A program made the position numbers and the translations under genes. DNA of 64,000 nt from positions 190,447-254,446 of the forward strand of contig SNAP01000003.1 in assembly GCA_022496785.1 (NCBI GenBank), written 5' to 3'. Under the pieces are notes generated by a model, which ran no database searches, was not told where the DNA came from, and was given only the letters and a program-made list of their open reading frames with translations. The stretch comes from Marinilabiliaceae bacterium JC040. Its GTDB lineage: Bacteria > Bacteroidota > Bacteroidia > Bacteroidales > Marinifilaceae. Shown one piece after another: positions 1 to 8,587 of the stretch (its first letter is position 1; each line of letters begins with the position of its first letter).

Positions 1-132
1 CCTCCTGATCTACGATCGTCTCTTCTAAAGTTTCCTCTTGGTTTACGATCGTCCTTACGGAAGTCGCCTCCTGATCTACGGTCGTCTCTTCTAAAGTCTC
101 CTCTTGGTTTACGATCACCTCTACGGAAGTCG
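1..132. repeat. Two tandem 66-nt repeats inside the methyltransferase tail
   Basis: Positions 1-66 and 67-132 are two near-identical 66-nt units. The unit length is a multiple of three, and on the minus strand each encodes a 22-residue block of the form GGDFR+.DRKPRG.FRRDDRRS. The array continues to the window edge, so the copy number is unknown. It is an in-frame protein repeat: there are no spacers, so it is not a CRISPR array. Confidence 0.9.
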
Positions 133-1409
133 CCTCCTTCGTCAGAATTTTCTTTATTGTGTTTCGTTCTGTATTCTTCACGACGTCTAGTCATATTCTC
201 ACTATCGTAGTCATGATTGTTTCTTCTAGAATCGAAAGGTTTAAAATCTATATCTCTACGAGAAATTTTCTTTGTTCCTTCGTATAAATCATACTTCACA
301 AAATCACATTCAAGAGCACCATTGAAAACCGAAATTCTTTTACTTGTAGCAAGACCTACAAAACGTAAAGCATCTCTATTTGAAGTTATCATCCAAGCAG
401 TACAACCTTGGTATTTATTTTTAAGAGTATCTCCTATTTCTTCATACAATACAGTAGCATCTTCTATTTCTAATCTTTCATCATATGGAGGATTTGTTAA
501 AAGAAAGCCTTTATCTTCTGGAGCCTCTGAATCTTGAATAGAAACTTGTTTTAATTCAATATCGTGATGTAAGCGAGCTCTTTTAATGTTTTGTTTAGCT
601 ATTTCAAGACTTTTATTAGAAATATCACTACCAATAATTCTACAATCAGGCTCTATAATATTAGCTTCACTTTCTGAAATAATTTTTTTCCAAATATCAG
701 CATTGAAATTTTTCCAATTGATAAAACTAAAATATCTTCTATAGTATCCTGCAGGAATATTGCAAGCCATCATTGCTGCTTCTATAAGAATAGTTCCCGA
801 CCCACACATTGGATCAATAAAATTAGATTTACAATCCCATTTAGCTAATTTTATTAAACCAGAAGCCAAAACTTCATTCATTGGAGCCTCATTTGCAGCT
901 ACTCTATATCCTCTTCTACTTAATGAATTACCTGATGAATCGATATATAGAGAACAATTATTGCTTTCTATATGTATACTTAATCTAAAATCAGGATGCT
1001 TTGTCTCTACGTCAGGACGAGTATTAAATTTCCTTCTGAATTGATCAACTATAGCATCTTTCATTTTAAGAGCTGCATATTTAGTATGCGTTAGTACAGA
1101 ATTGTAGACATTAGCATCTATTGCAAATGTGTGATCTACATCCATATACTTGCTCCAATTTGTTTTAGCTATTCTATTATAAAGATCTTCTTCATTAGAA
1201 ATCTTAAATGTATCAATTAAGACTAAAACCCTAAGTGCTGTTCTACATAGATAATTCGCTTTATATAAAACCTCATCATCTCCTTTTATACTTACTGCAC
1301 GATTAAGTACTTTAATTTCTTCAGCTCCTATGGCCTTTAATTCATTGCTCAAGACTTGCTCAAGTCCAGCAAAAGTTTTAACAACTATAGTATGTTTACC
1401 GTTTTCCAA
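1..1409 (-). CDS. THUMP domain class I SAM-dependent rRNA (guanine-N2) methyltransferase, partial at C-terminus
   Basis: Reading the minus strand gives one open frame from about 1409 to the left edge. The N-terminal part reads like a THUMP RNA-binding domain (VVKTFAGLEQVLSNELKAIG). A UPF0020-type Rossmann methyltransferase follows, with the SAM-binding stretch DPMCGSGTILIEAA (complement near 785-830) and the catalytic LLTNPPY motif (near 480-505). The family, which includes the RlmL N-terminal half and Bacteroidetes orthologues, methylates guanine N2 in 23S rRNA. No ATG fits the conserved start. A TTG at 1409 gives M-E-N-G-K-H-T-I-V-V and is my choice; an upstream stop lies just beyond AAT-GAA-TGT. 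After the methyltransferase comes a basic, disordered R/D/G-rich tail with 22-residue repeats that runs off the window, so the 3' end is missing. Confidence 0.88.
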   Translation of the reverse strand, partial: MENGKHTIVVKTFAGLEQVLSNELKAIGAEEIKVLNRAVSIKGDDEVLYKANYLCRTALRVLVLIDTFKISNEEDLYNRIAKTNWSKYMDVDHTFAIDANVYNSVLTHTKYAALKMKDAIVDQFRRKFNTRPDVETKHPDFRLSIHIESNNCSLYIDSSGNSLSRRGYRVAANEAPMNEVLASGLIKLAKWDCKSNFIDPMCGSGTILIEAAMMACNIPAGYYRRYFSFINWKNFNADIWKKIISESEANIIEPDCRIIGSDISNKSLEIAKQNIKRARLHHDIELKQVSIQDSEAPEDKGFLLTNPPYDERLEIEDATVLYEEIGDTLKNKYQGCTAWMITSNRDALRFVGLATSKRISVFNGALECDFVKYDLYEGTKKISRRDIDFKPFDSRRNNHDYDSENMTRRREEYRTKHNKENSDEGGDFRRGDRKPRGDFRRDDRRSGGDFRKDDRKPRGNFRRDDRRSG

Positions 1410-1462
1410 TGCTCTTATATTTTTATTTCCGGATGCAAATATACATTCATTTTATATTAATA

Positions 1463-4400
1463 TTACGATACTTTCACTAATTTATTAGTGTGAATATACC
1501 ACAAATATCCAGAAACTACTGAATATCCTAATGATTTTAGAACATTACAGTATATTGATACTTGCTTTTTGTGTTCACTTCTTTCTTCTTTTCCTGATTT
1601 ATAATCAAGAATAATTGCTTCGTTCTCTTTTAACATTATTCTATCTGGACGCAATACGAAACCATTCTTTGTTATAATATCTCTTTCAACCTGTATTTCC
1701 CATTCCCCAGAGAACCAATCTCTAAGTTGATCGTTTTCAAGAAGCTTATTAATTTCTTTTTTTATACTCTTTATTTGAGTATTTGTTATCTGACCTGCAA
1801 ACAGTAATTTATTTATTGCATTATCTATATCATCTACTGTTATAATATTCTCTAATATAGCATGTAAAATATTCCCTTTCGAAATAGGTGTATATTCATT
1901 AATATCTCCTTTTTCCTCAAAATCGAAATAATCTTCTCCATGATATTTATGTTTTAACCTACTACCTAAGGGTTCTGATAAATATTCTTCCAATATTCTA
2001 TCATTAGAATTATTTTCTTCTTTTTTTATCTCTATTGAAGATTCATATGAAAAAATCATATCGTCGCTATTCCATGATGATAGTACTTCCATATAATTAT
2101 CGTTTATTGCTTTATCATCAGGAATTAAATAAGAAGATGAATTTTCATATACATAGTATAAAAGATCTCCTATTCTAGCAAGTTTGTCTATTTTTCCTTT
2201 ACTATTAGATTTTGAATACATTATTAATGAATCTTCAGCTCTAGTAGTTGCTACATAAAGTTTGTTTATTGAATCTATATAAGTTTTTAATTTTTCTTTA
2301 TAATAATCTTTTGCAAATATTGTATCAGACAGTTTCTTCCCGTATGTTACTGGTATTATGTCCATTTTACCAATCTTTTCATCATCTGTACTTACCCAAA
2401 GAATTTTTCCATGTTTCTCAGAATTCAATTCCCAATCTAAATATGGAATTATAACATTCTTAAACTCTAAACCTTTTGATTTATGGATAGTTAATATTTT
2501 TATAGCATTTTGATCTTCTGAAACCGATATCACCTTTGTTTCTTTTTCTTTATTCCACCAATCCAAGAATAATAATAAATCTGAACCATTCTGATTATTA
2601 TAATCGGCTATCAAATCTTGAAAAGCTTCTAAATATGGATAATTCTCCTTTACTTTATTAAGCTCAAATATCTGTATTAGATGTTCTGTCAATTCATAAA
2701 TTGACATATTTCTGAGATTTTCTATATTTTCAATAAAAGAGTTTGGCAAATCAGAATAATTGATATTATTTTCTGATATATCAATATCTCTATTTGTGTA
2801 ATATTCATATACAAGATTTTCTTTACAAATAAGATTATCTGGCTCTATTATCACCTGTATTGCATTTGTAATAATTTTAATTGCTACAGAATTATTTAAA
2901 TACAGAGATTCATTAGATATAAAATCAAAGATATAAGCATCTTCTTTGTGGTTCACTTTTAATTCCATCAAAATATCAGCTATTTGAGCTCCTTCTTTGG
3001 CTTTACTAACCAATATAGCAATATCTTTTGCAAGATATCCTTTATCTTGAAGATTAATTATATCTCTTTCTATGTTTGAAAAGATCACTTCATTATATTC
3101 ATCATCACTTGGAATATATGAATGTTGAACATTACCTTGTTTTTCATTTTTATTATTTGGTATCACTTGATATGACGATGAATATATACTCAATAATTGT
3201 TTTCTATAGTAATCATCGATATCTGTTCTACCCTCTATTTCATTATTATATTCTAATTGGATTATTTGAGGTATATAATGATATATCGAATTATTATAAG
3301 ATATTACATTAGATTTTGATCTCCAATTGTATGTTAATGTGTTTGTTTTACTTGCATCTCCAAAATAATCTTCTACTTTATAGTCTAAAAGATTTAAATC
3401 GCCATTTCTCCACCTATAGATTGACTGTTTTACATCTCCTACAATTAAACCATAATTTCCCTCACTTATTGAGTTTTCTATTAATGGTTGAAAATTATAC
3501 CACTGCATTGAAGAAGTATCCTGAAACTCATCTATCATATAGTTTGTAAATGTGTTTCCTAATTTTTCATATATAAATGGACTTGGATTATCGTCTATAA
3601 TTTTATTAATAAGTTCAGCAGAATCAGAAAGAACAAATAGATTCTCATTCCTTGTATAATCGTATAGGTATTTGGAGAAATCAATAAGAACACCCAACTG
3701 TTGTACGTTTTTTAAAGCAACTTCAATACTTTCATACATTACATTTTGATCTTCATATATTGAAATCATTGAATTCATTATACGTATCAAGTCATTTTGT
3801 ATTGCTTCTGCTGCATTCTTTACATTTGCACTAGCCTTAGCTGCAACAATATTTCCACCATCAACAAATTTTAAGACTCTTGAATTTGGTTTTAAATCTT
3901 TAGATAAAACTTTATTAAAATAATTTGCAAATCCTGATTTTCCATAAGAGAAATCTTCTACAGAAAGAGCCTGAGATCTAATTAATTCATTTCCTTCATT
4001 AGCTAAATCAAACATTTTATCCAGAAATTCCTTTTGAATATCTCTTAAATCTGAGATATAATTATCTAGAAACTCTTTATTTGAAAATTTATTTAATATT
4101 ACACTTCCGAATTTTTTATAATCTTCTTTAAACACCTCTTTAGATAGAGATAATATCTTCTGTCTTATATCCCACTTGTCTCCATTACGAACGGCTTCAT
4201 TTATACTATTCTCAATCCATTGCATAAGGTTCTTATTATTTTTAAGATCCTTAAACATTAAACTACTAACAGTTTCTATTATTTTATCTTGATTTATTTC
4301 TATATCAAAACCAACTTGTAAACCGATTTCTCTAGTAAATGATCTCACTACTGTCTGAAAAAAACTATCTATTGTTGTTATTGCAAACCATGAGTAATTA

Positions 4401-4690
4401 TGAAGTACAGTAAATAATATCTTCTTTGCGACTTTCTGCAAATCTTTCTCTGACAAAGAATTCTCTTGCATTAAAGTTTCTGAATAATTAGATTTTTCTC
4501 CCTGAGATAATATAAATATCTCTTTTAAAATCCTTGATTTCATTTCGTCTGTTGCCTTATTTGTAAAGGTAACTGCTATCGTCTGACGAAAATTATCAAT
4601 ATTTTTAAAAAGTAACTTTAAGTATTCTCCTGTTAGCTGAAAAGTTTTACCAGAACCCGCTGATGCTTTATAGATATTTAATTGAGGCAT
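1463..4690 (-). CDS. AddA/RecB-like UvrD-family helicase-nuclease
   Basis: A 1075-residue superfamily 1A helicase with a C-terminal nuclease, the layout of the AddA subunit of AddAB (double-strand break processing for RecA). Walker A ASAGSGKT is at residues 9-16. Motif II DEFQDT is near 387, motif III GDVKQSIYRWR near 420, motif V TIHKSKGLEF near 737 and motif VI VATTRAEDS near 815. The PD-(D/E)XK nuclease region has RPDRIML then LDYKSG near 1030, with a downstream Q..IYC. The ATG at 4690 starts three residues before the conserved N-terminal motif. An AddB-type partner is often adjacent in Bacteroidetes, but none is encoded next to this gene; the upstream 420 nt hold a candidate small RNA instead. 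The gene follows the methyltransferase head-to-tail with a 53-nt gap. Confidence 0.92.
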   Translation of the reverse strand: MPQLNIYKASAGSGKTFQLTGEYLKLLFKNIDNFRQTIAVTFTNKATDEMKSRILKEIFILSQGEKSNYSETLMQENSLSEKDLQKVAKKILFTVLHNYSWFAITTIDSFFQTVVRSFTREIGLQVGFDIEINQDKIIETVSSLMFKDLKNNKNLMQWIENSINEAVRNGDKWDIRQKILSLSKEVFKEDYKKFGSVILNKFSNKEFLDNYISDLRDIQKEFLDKMFDLANEGNELIRSQALSVEDFSYGKSGFANYFNKVLSKDLKPNSRVLKFVDGGNIVAAKASANVKNAAEAIQNDLIRIMNSMISIYEDQNVMYESIEVALKNVQQLGVLIDFSKYLYDYTRNENLFVLSDSAELINKIIDDNPSPFIYEKLGNTFTNYMIDEFQDTSSMQWYNFQPLIENSISEGNYGLIVGDVKQSIYRWRNGDLNLLDYKVEDYFGDASKTNTLTYNWRSKSNVISYNNSIYHYIPQIIQLEYNNEIEGRTDIDDYYRKQLLSIYSSSYQVIPNNKNEKQGNVQHSYIPSDDEYNEVIFSNIERDIINLQDKGYLAKDIAILVSKAKEGAQIADILMELKVNHKEDAYIFDFISNESLYLNNSVAIKIITNAIQVIIEPDNLICKENLVYEYYTNRDIDISENNINYSDLPNSFIENIENLRNMSIYELTEHLIQIFELNKVKENYPYLEAFQDLIADYNNQNGSDLLLFLDWWNKEKETKVISVSEDQNAIKILTIHKSKGLEFKNVIIPYLDWELNSEKHGKILWVSTDDEKIGKMDIIPVTYGKKLSDTIFAKDYYKEKLKTYIDSINKLYVATTRAEDSLIMYSKSNSKGKIDKLARIGDLLYYVYENSSSYLIPDDKAINDNYMEVLSSWNSDDMIFSYESSIEIKKEENNSNDRILEEYLSEPLGSRLKHKYHGEDYFDFEEKGDINEYTPISKGNILHAILENIITVDDIDNAINKLLFAGQITNTQIKSIKKEINKLLENDQLRDWFSGEWEIQVERDIITKNGFVLRPDRIMLKENEAIILDYKSGKEERSEHKKQVSIYCNVLKSLGYSVVSGYLWYIHTNKLVKVS

Positions 4691-4776
4691 TTATTTTAAT
4701 ATTATTATGTAGCACGAATTTAGTTGAAAATATTATAGCTTACAAATGATATAGATTTATATAATATTTCTAGATA

Positions 4777-4809
4777 TAAAAAAAAGCCTGGGACACTACT
4801 CCCAAGCTT
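4777..4809 (-). terminator. Rho-independent terminator of the 4.8-kb small RNA
   Basis: On the minus strand a 10-bp stem (AAGCTTGGGA pairing with TCCCAGGCTT, one G-U pair) with a 6-nt loop is followed by eight T residues. The T-tract is strong only in the minus direction, so this ends a leftward transcript that starts upstream of the AddA-like gene. Confidence 0.85.
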
Positions 4810-4926
4810 TTCTAAAATCAATACAAATTGCTTATAAATGAAACAAAACTAATGTTAATTAAATATAGACACCTGATAGCCTCTTATGTGCATTCAAGAC
4901 TAATCATGCGTTTTGTCTTTCTATAA
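4779..4926 (-). ncRNA. Candidate structured small RNA, about 148 nt
   Basis: This gene-free stretch has a near-ideal Bacteroidetes promoter immediately upstream on the minus strand and a strong intrinsic terminator at its end, so a discrete transcript of about 148 nt is expected. It has long-range pairing. A start-proximal GTTATA region pairs with TATAAGC, and inside that AGACAAAAC pairs with GTTTTGTTT, enclosing a central region of about 60 nt. Such a rod with a central bulge recalls 6S RNA in general shape, but I cannot match it to a family. No open reading frame of note lies within it. Boundaries are estimated from the promoter and the T-tract. Confidence 0.6.
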
Positions 4927-4931
4927 CAATT

Positions 4932-4963
4932 CAAATATACAAATATTTCCTTCTTTAGTCAAA
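4932..4963 (-). promoter_or_regulatory. Bacteroidetes promoter for the small RNA
   Basis: On the minus strand, TTTG (4963-4960), a spacer of exactly 20 nt, then TATATTTG (4939-4932), matching the TTTG-N19-21-TAnnTTTG consensus. Transcription should start near 4926. I see nothing else in the AT-rich stretch 4964-5110. Confidence 0.75.
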
Positions 4964-5110
4964 GGTATCTATATCTTTATCACAATATATTGTAAATTCG
5001 TGTAATACCTTTACATATTTTTACATATATGGAAGTTGCTATATATCAACAACTTAAAGATTAACTGCAAAGTATTATATAACACTATTTAAAAACATTC
5101 TATATTACAC

Positions 5111-6058
5111 TTATTTTTTTTGATATCTTTTTGCTAACTGCTTGATTCTTTTATTGATAATTTCCTTATCTTTTTGAATATATTTACTCGATTTAATAAA
5201 GTCTAAAGATTTATCTAGATTCTTTTTAGCATTCTTAAAATCTTTAAGATATTCATCCACAAGAGCTATATTGAAATAAAGTCTATGAATTATATTTTTA
5301 TTGGGATTTTTCTTAAGTGCAAGAGTCCAAACTTTCTTAGCTGAATAATAATCTCCATTTTGCAAATAGTATGCACCTAATTTCACGTATTTATTTCCTT
5401 TACTAAAATATACTCTCAATGATGAATGGTAGTTCCTTTTCAAACGTCTTGCATACTTCTTTCCTGCTTCATAAGCATTATCAATAAGTATATCCCTAAT
5501 TGTTAAACCATTATTTATCCACTCTCTTTCACTTCCGCTAATAATATATTTATCTATTATTTTAAATTTAAAAGGATCATAAATTTTAAACTTATATTTC
5601 CAATTAATTTTAACAGACGATTTTTTTGTATCACTAGCTAATATAGAAACATCTTCAAGAACTATTAATATATCAGATCTTGTTTTCTTGCAAATATTAT
5701 CTACTTGAATCCAATTTAAATTAGGTATTGAATCCAAACTCTTTACTACTTCTGCATCTTTATTATAGAACATTATTTGGTTAAATCTGACATCCATCTT
5801 AAGATTATCGTAGAAACCATCAAAACAAGTTTCAATAATAGATTGATTAGCAACATAATTCTGTTTCATTGCCTTTGATGATTTAATCACATCAAACTGT
5901 TTCTGAGTTAGAGGATGACGAATTACAAATGCAATACTAGTAACTTCTTCTGGAATCGGTATTTTAGGTGGGTCGTAATAATTCATTGCAAGTTTACTTA
6001 CTGGAGAACATGAGGAGAAAACGACTATACAAATAATAAATTGTAAATATTTATTCAT
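5111..6058 (-). CDS. Putative lipoprotein with C-terminal TPR-like repeats (DUF6340-like)
   Basis: A 315-residue protein beginning with a lipoprotein signal (hydrophobic run ending FSSCSP, lipid Cys near residue 17). The opening of the mature part (YYDPPKIPIPEEVTSIAFV) and the overall plan resemble Bacteroidetes lipoproteins filed as DUF6340, but this is from memory of the family pattern. The C-terminal third, from about residue 220, reads as helical tetratricopeptide-like repeats (KLGAYYLQNGDYYSAKKVW and following). It is divergent from the Ntn-hydrolase gene, and a TATCTTTG -7-like box lies between its start and position 6120. Function unknown; probably anchored in the envelope. Confidence 0.7.
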   Translation of the reverse strand: MNKYLQFIICIVVFSSCSPVSKLAMNYYDPPKIPIPEEVTSIAFVIRHPLTQKQFDVIKSSKAMKQNYVANQSIIETCFDGFYDNLKMDVRFNQIMFYNKDAEVVKSLDSIPNLNWIQVDNICKKTRSDILIVLEDVSILASDTKKSSVKINWKYKFKIYDPFKFKIIDKYIISGSEREWINNGLTIRDILIDNAYEAGKKYARRLKRNYHSSLRVYFSKGNKYVKLGAYYLQNGDYYSAKKVWTLALKKNPNKNIIHRLYFNIALVDEYLKDFKNAKKNLDKSLDFIKSSKYIQKDKEIINKRIKQLAKRYQKK

Positions 6059-6129
6059 AATTATTTAATTTTGCTGTATTCCAAAGATAAAAATTTTTAT
6101 CTTCTACAAAAAGAAATACATTATTTTAT

Positions 6130-6137
6130 AAATTTGT
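6130..6137 (+). promoter_or_regulatory. -7 box upstream of the Ntn-hydrolase gene
   Basis: TAAATTTG fits TAnnTTTG and ends 26 nt before the ATG at 6164. I do not see a clear TTG element 20 nt upstream, so this is a moderate call. Confidence 0.45.
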
Positions 6138-6163
6138 AGAAATCATAATAAGAAAATATACAA

Positions 6164-7363
6164 ATGAAAAGAAAAATCTTACTTACACTATGCCTATCTT
6201 TTATAGTTGGGCAAATTTTTGCATGTACAACTGCTATTATATCAGGGAAATACACTAAAGATGGTAGACCTATGATATGGAAAGTTAGGGATACAGAATC
6301 TTTTAATAACAAATTAATGTACTTCACAGATGGTAGATTTCCATATTTAGGTCTTGTTAATGCTGAAGATAAAAAAGGAATAAACATTTGGGGTGGTTAT
6401 AATACTTCAGGTTTTGCAATTATGAATTCTGCATCGTTTAATACAAATCTTGATAAACCAACTAAATTTAGAGATCAAGAAGGAATTATAATGAGAAAAG
6501 CTCTAAAGGAATGTAAAACTCTAGAGGATTTTGAGAAGATGCTTAAGAAACTTCCTAAACCATGGGGTTTAAACGCAAACTTTGGAGTTATAGATGCTGA
6601 AGGAGGTTGTGCTTACTATGAATGTGATAATAATCACTTCGTAAAATATGATGCTAATGATAGTAAAATTGCCCCTCACGGTTATATTATTAGATCTAAT
6701 TTCTCATATATTGGGAAAAAAGATAAAGGTATTGGATATATTAGATATCAAAATGCTGTAAAGATTTTTGATCAAGCAGATGCAGAGAATAATCTTACAG
6801 CTGAAAATATTTCATCAAATTTCTCTCGTTCTTTATATCATTCTTTACTTGGAATAGACTATAATGATGTTTACCCTAATGTCTCTAAAGGTAAATACAT
6901 AAATTCAGGTGATTTAATTGTTAGAAATGGAACAGCTTCTGCAATAACTATACAAGGAGTAAAAGCAGGAAATAATCCTAAATCTACATGTATGTGGTCT
7001 ACAATATCATATCCTCTATCTTGTGTCTCGGTACCTATTTGGTTGACTTCAAAAGGAAATTTACCTAAATTAATGACTGGTAAGAAAAAATCGCATGCAA
7101 AATTAGCTGATTATGCTTTAGCATTAAAATCTAAGATATATCCTATTGAAAGATCTGCTGGTTATAAATATATGGATTTATCAATTTACCAGAATTCAAT
7201 AAATGGAGGTATAAAGAAAGATCTTTATGAGATAGAAGAGCAATTATTTAATAAAGCTAGATCTATAAATAAAGAAGGAATTAGTGATAAAGATATTATC
7301 AGTTACTATAAGTGGGTTGATGAATATCTAACAAAAGAATACAAAAAAAGATTTAACCTATAG
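6164..7363 (+). CDS. Exported Ntn-hydrolase (C45 / linear amide C-N hydrolase-like)
   Basis: A 399-residue protein with a signal peptide ending GQIFA. The next residue is Cys21 in CTTAIISGKYTKDGRPM. Cys as the first residue of the mature chain is the hallmark of N-terminal nucleophile hydrolases that cleave linear amides (acyltransferase C45, choloylglycine hydrolase C59 and relatives). The downstream WKVRDTE matches the conserved substrate-side Arg/Asp region. The substrate cannot be told from sequence: a conjugated bile acid, an N-acyl amine or a peptide-like amide are all possible. It is followed after 9 nt by the DUF3667 gene, so the two are probably co-transcribed. Cys21 could instead be read as a lipobox Cys, but the sequence after it fits a nucleophile better. 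Confidence 0.75.
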   Translation: MKRKILLTLCLSFIVGQIFACTTAIISGKYTKDGRPMIWKVRDTESFNNKLMYFTDGRFPYLGLVNAEDKKGINIWGGYNTSGFAIMNSASFNTNLDKPTKFRDQEGIIMRKALKECKTLEDFEKMLKKLPKPWGLNANFGVIDAEGGCAYYECDNNHFVKYDANDSKIAPHGYIIRSNFSYIGKKDKGIGYIRYQNAVKIFDQADAENNLTAENISSNFSRSLYHSLLGIDYNDVYPNVSKGKYINSGDLIVRNGTASAITIQGVKAGNNPKSTCMWSTISYPLSCVSVPIWLTSKGNLPKLMTGKKKSHAKLADYALALKSKIYPIERSAGYKYMDLSIYQNSINGGIKKDLYEIEEQLFNKARSINKEGISDKDIISYYKWVDEYLTKEYKKRFNL

Positions 7364-7372
7364 ATTTGAAAT

Positions 7373-8572
7373 ATGAAGATATTCCAGAAACAAAAATCAA
7401 AACTCGTAAAGAAGAAAGAAGAAGAAAAATTTCATGTATGTAAAAATTGTTCTACTGGATTTTTCGGTTATTATTGCCCACATTGTGGACAGTCTTCCAA
7501 AGAATTTAATCGACCTATAAAATTCATGTTCGATGACTTTCTTGGAAACATGTTTGCTTTTGATACTCGTTTCTGGAATACTTTTAAAACGATTATACTA
7601 TACCCTGGGAAAATATCAATAGCTTTTAGCAAAGGAAAGATTATAAAATATATGCCCCCCTTTCGGTTTTTTATTTTTTCAAGTTTTATATTCTTCTTCG
7701 TTTTAAACTTAACATCGCAAGAAGATAATAATATTATTGATTTTAATAATTCTGAAAACAAAGAAAATATACTTGTAAAAAGTAAAACTGATTCTATTTT
7801 TAATAATGTATTATCTAAACATTCTACATCAATAGACAATAAATTAGTCACAAAAGAAATAAAAGATGAATTATCAAAAAATAAAATCAAATTGGCTTTT
7901 GAAACTAATAAATTCAATAATTTATTAGTCAGTATAGATTCTATTTCTGATATAGATACACTAACAAATAAGAAATTAGCTATTCTAATGGATGATTTTT
8001 CAAAACATCCAGATTACTATAAATCTAAAGTTTTTAAAACGATATCTTGGCTATTATTTTTATTAATGCCATTTTATGGATTACTACTTAAATTAGCATT
8101 CAGCAAATCCTACAAATACTATGTAACTCACCTTATATTTTCATTGACAGAACACACTTATTTATTTGTACTAATAAGTGTTTTTCTAATATTTAACGAA
8201 TATCTTCCTATCGGTTTAAATATTATACCATGGGTTATTTTCTTAATATTGATAGGACTTAGATTCAAACAATATAAAGAAGTTAAGAATAAAAACTCTC
8301 TACTATATAAGAGAGATTTTAAAATAAAAAAAGAAATATCAAGATTCATACGATACGCTTGTGTTACGCTTGGAACCTCGATATTTCCTTATATTATTAT
8401 ACCAATATTTTCTTTTTATCACCACTTTAGAGGTGGTAGTCAATTATATAAGCAAAAAACTTTTATTACTTATATAAAACTAATAAGCATAGGTATTTTA
8501 TATTGGATAATTGTACTTGTGATTATTATCTTTTCAAGCTTATGGCCTTTTATTTCAACTATAGCTTTTTAA
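7373..8572 (+). CDS. DUF3667 membrane protein with N-terminal zinc ribbon
   Basis: A 399-residue integral membrane protein. Residues 23-38 form a CxxC...CxxC zinc ribbon (C23, C26, C35, C38; YYCPHCGQ). The diagnostic DUF3667 stretch follows, with a Y/F-PGK...F..GK...Y.PPFRFFIF pattern, then a long polar loop (about 105-210) and four to five further transmembrane segments. The family is common in Bacteroidetes and has no known biochemical function. It lies 9 nt downstream of the Ntn-hydrolase gene and ends convergently with the next gene, 15 nt apart. Confidence 0.82.
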   Translation: MKIFQKQKSKLVKKKEEEKFHVCKNCSTGFFGYYCPHCGQSSKEFNRPIKFMFDDFLGNMFAFDTRFWNTFKTIILYPGKISIAFSKGKIIKYMPPFRFFIFSSFIFFFVLNLTSQEDNNIIDFNNSENKENILVKSKTDSIFNNVLSKHSTSIDNKLVTKEIKDELSKNKIKLAFETNKFNNLLVSIDSISDIDTLTNKKLAILMDDFSKHPDYYKSKVFKTISWLLFLLMPFYGLLLKLAFSKSYKYYVTHLIFSLTEHTYLFVLISVFLIFNEYLPIGLNIIPWVIFLILIGLRFKQYKEVKNKNSLLYKRDFKIKKEISRFIRYACVTLGTSIFPYIIIPIFSFYHHFRGGSQLYKQKTFITYIKLISIGILYWIIVLVIIIFSSLWPFISTIAF

Positions 8573-8587
8573 AAATGATAATGATAT

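Noticed and set aside
1-132. Possible CRISPR or regulatory repeat array
   Set aside because: The 66-nt repeats are in frame with the methyltransferase and encode a 22-residue repeat; there are no unique spacers and no cas genes.
217-1044. Two plus-strand open frames (217-537 and 760-1044)
   Set aside because: They lie antisense within the methyltransferase frame, whose THUMP, SAM and NPPY motifs prove that the minus strand is coding.
4779-4926. Firm assignment of the small RNA as 6S RNA
   Set aside because: Only the overall rod-like pairing is similar; no family-specific sequence could be recognised without a covariance search.
7471-7917. Minus-strand frame of 148 codons inside the DUF3667 gene
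   Set aside because: It is antisense to a gene with clear zinc-ribbon and DUF3667 motifs and has no recognisable domain.
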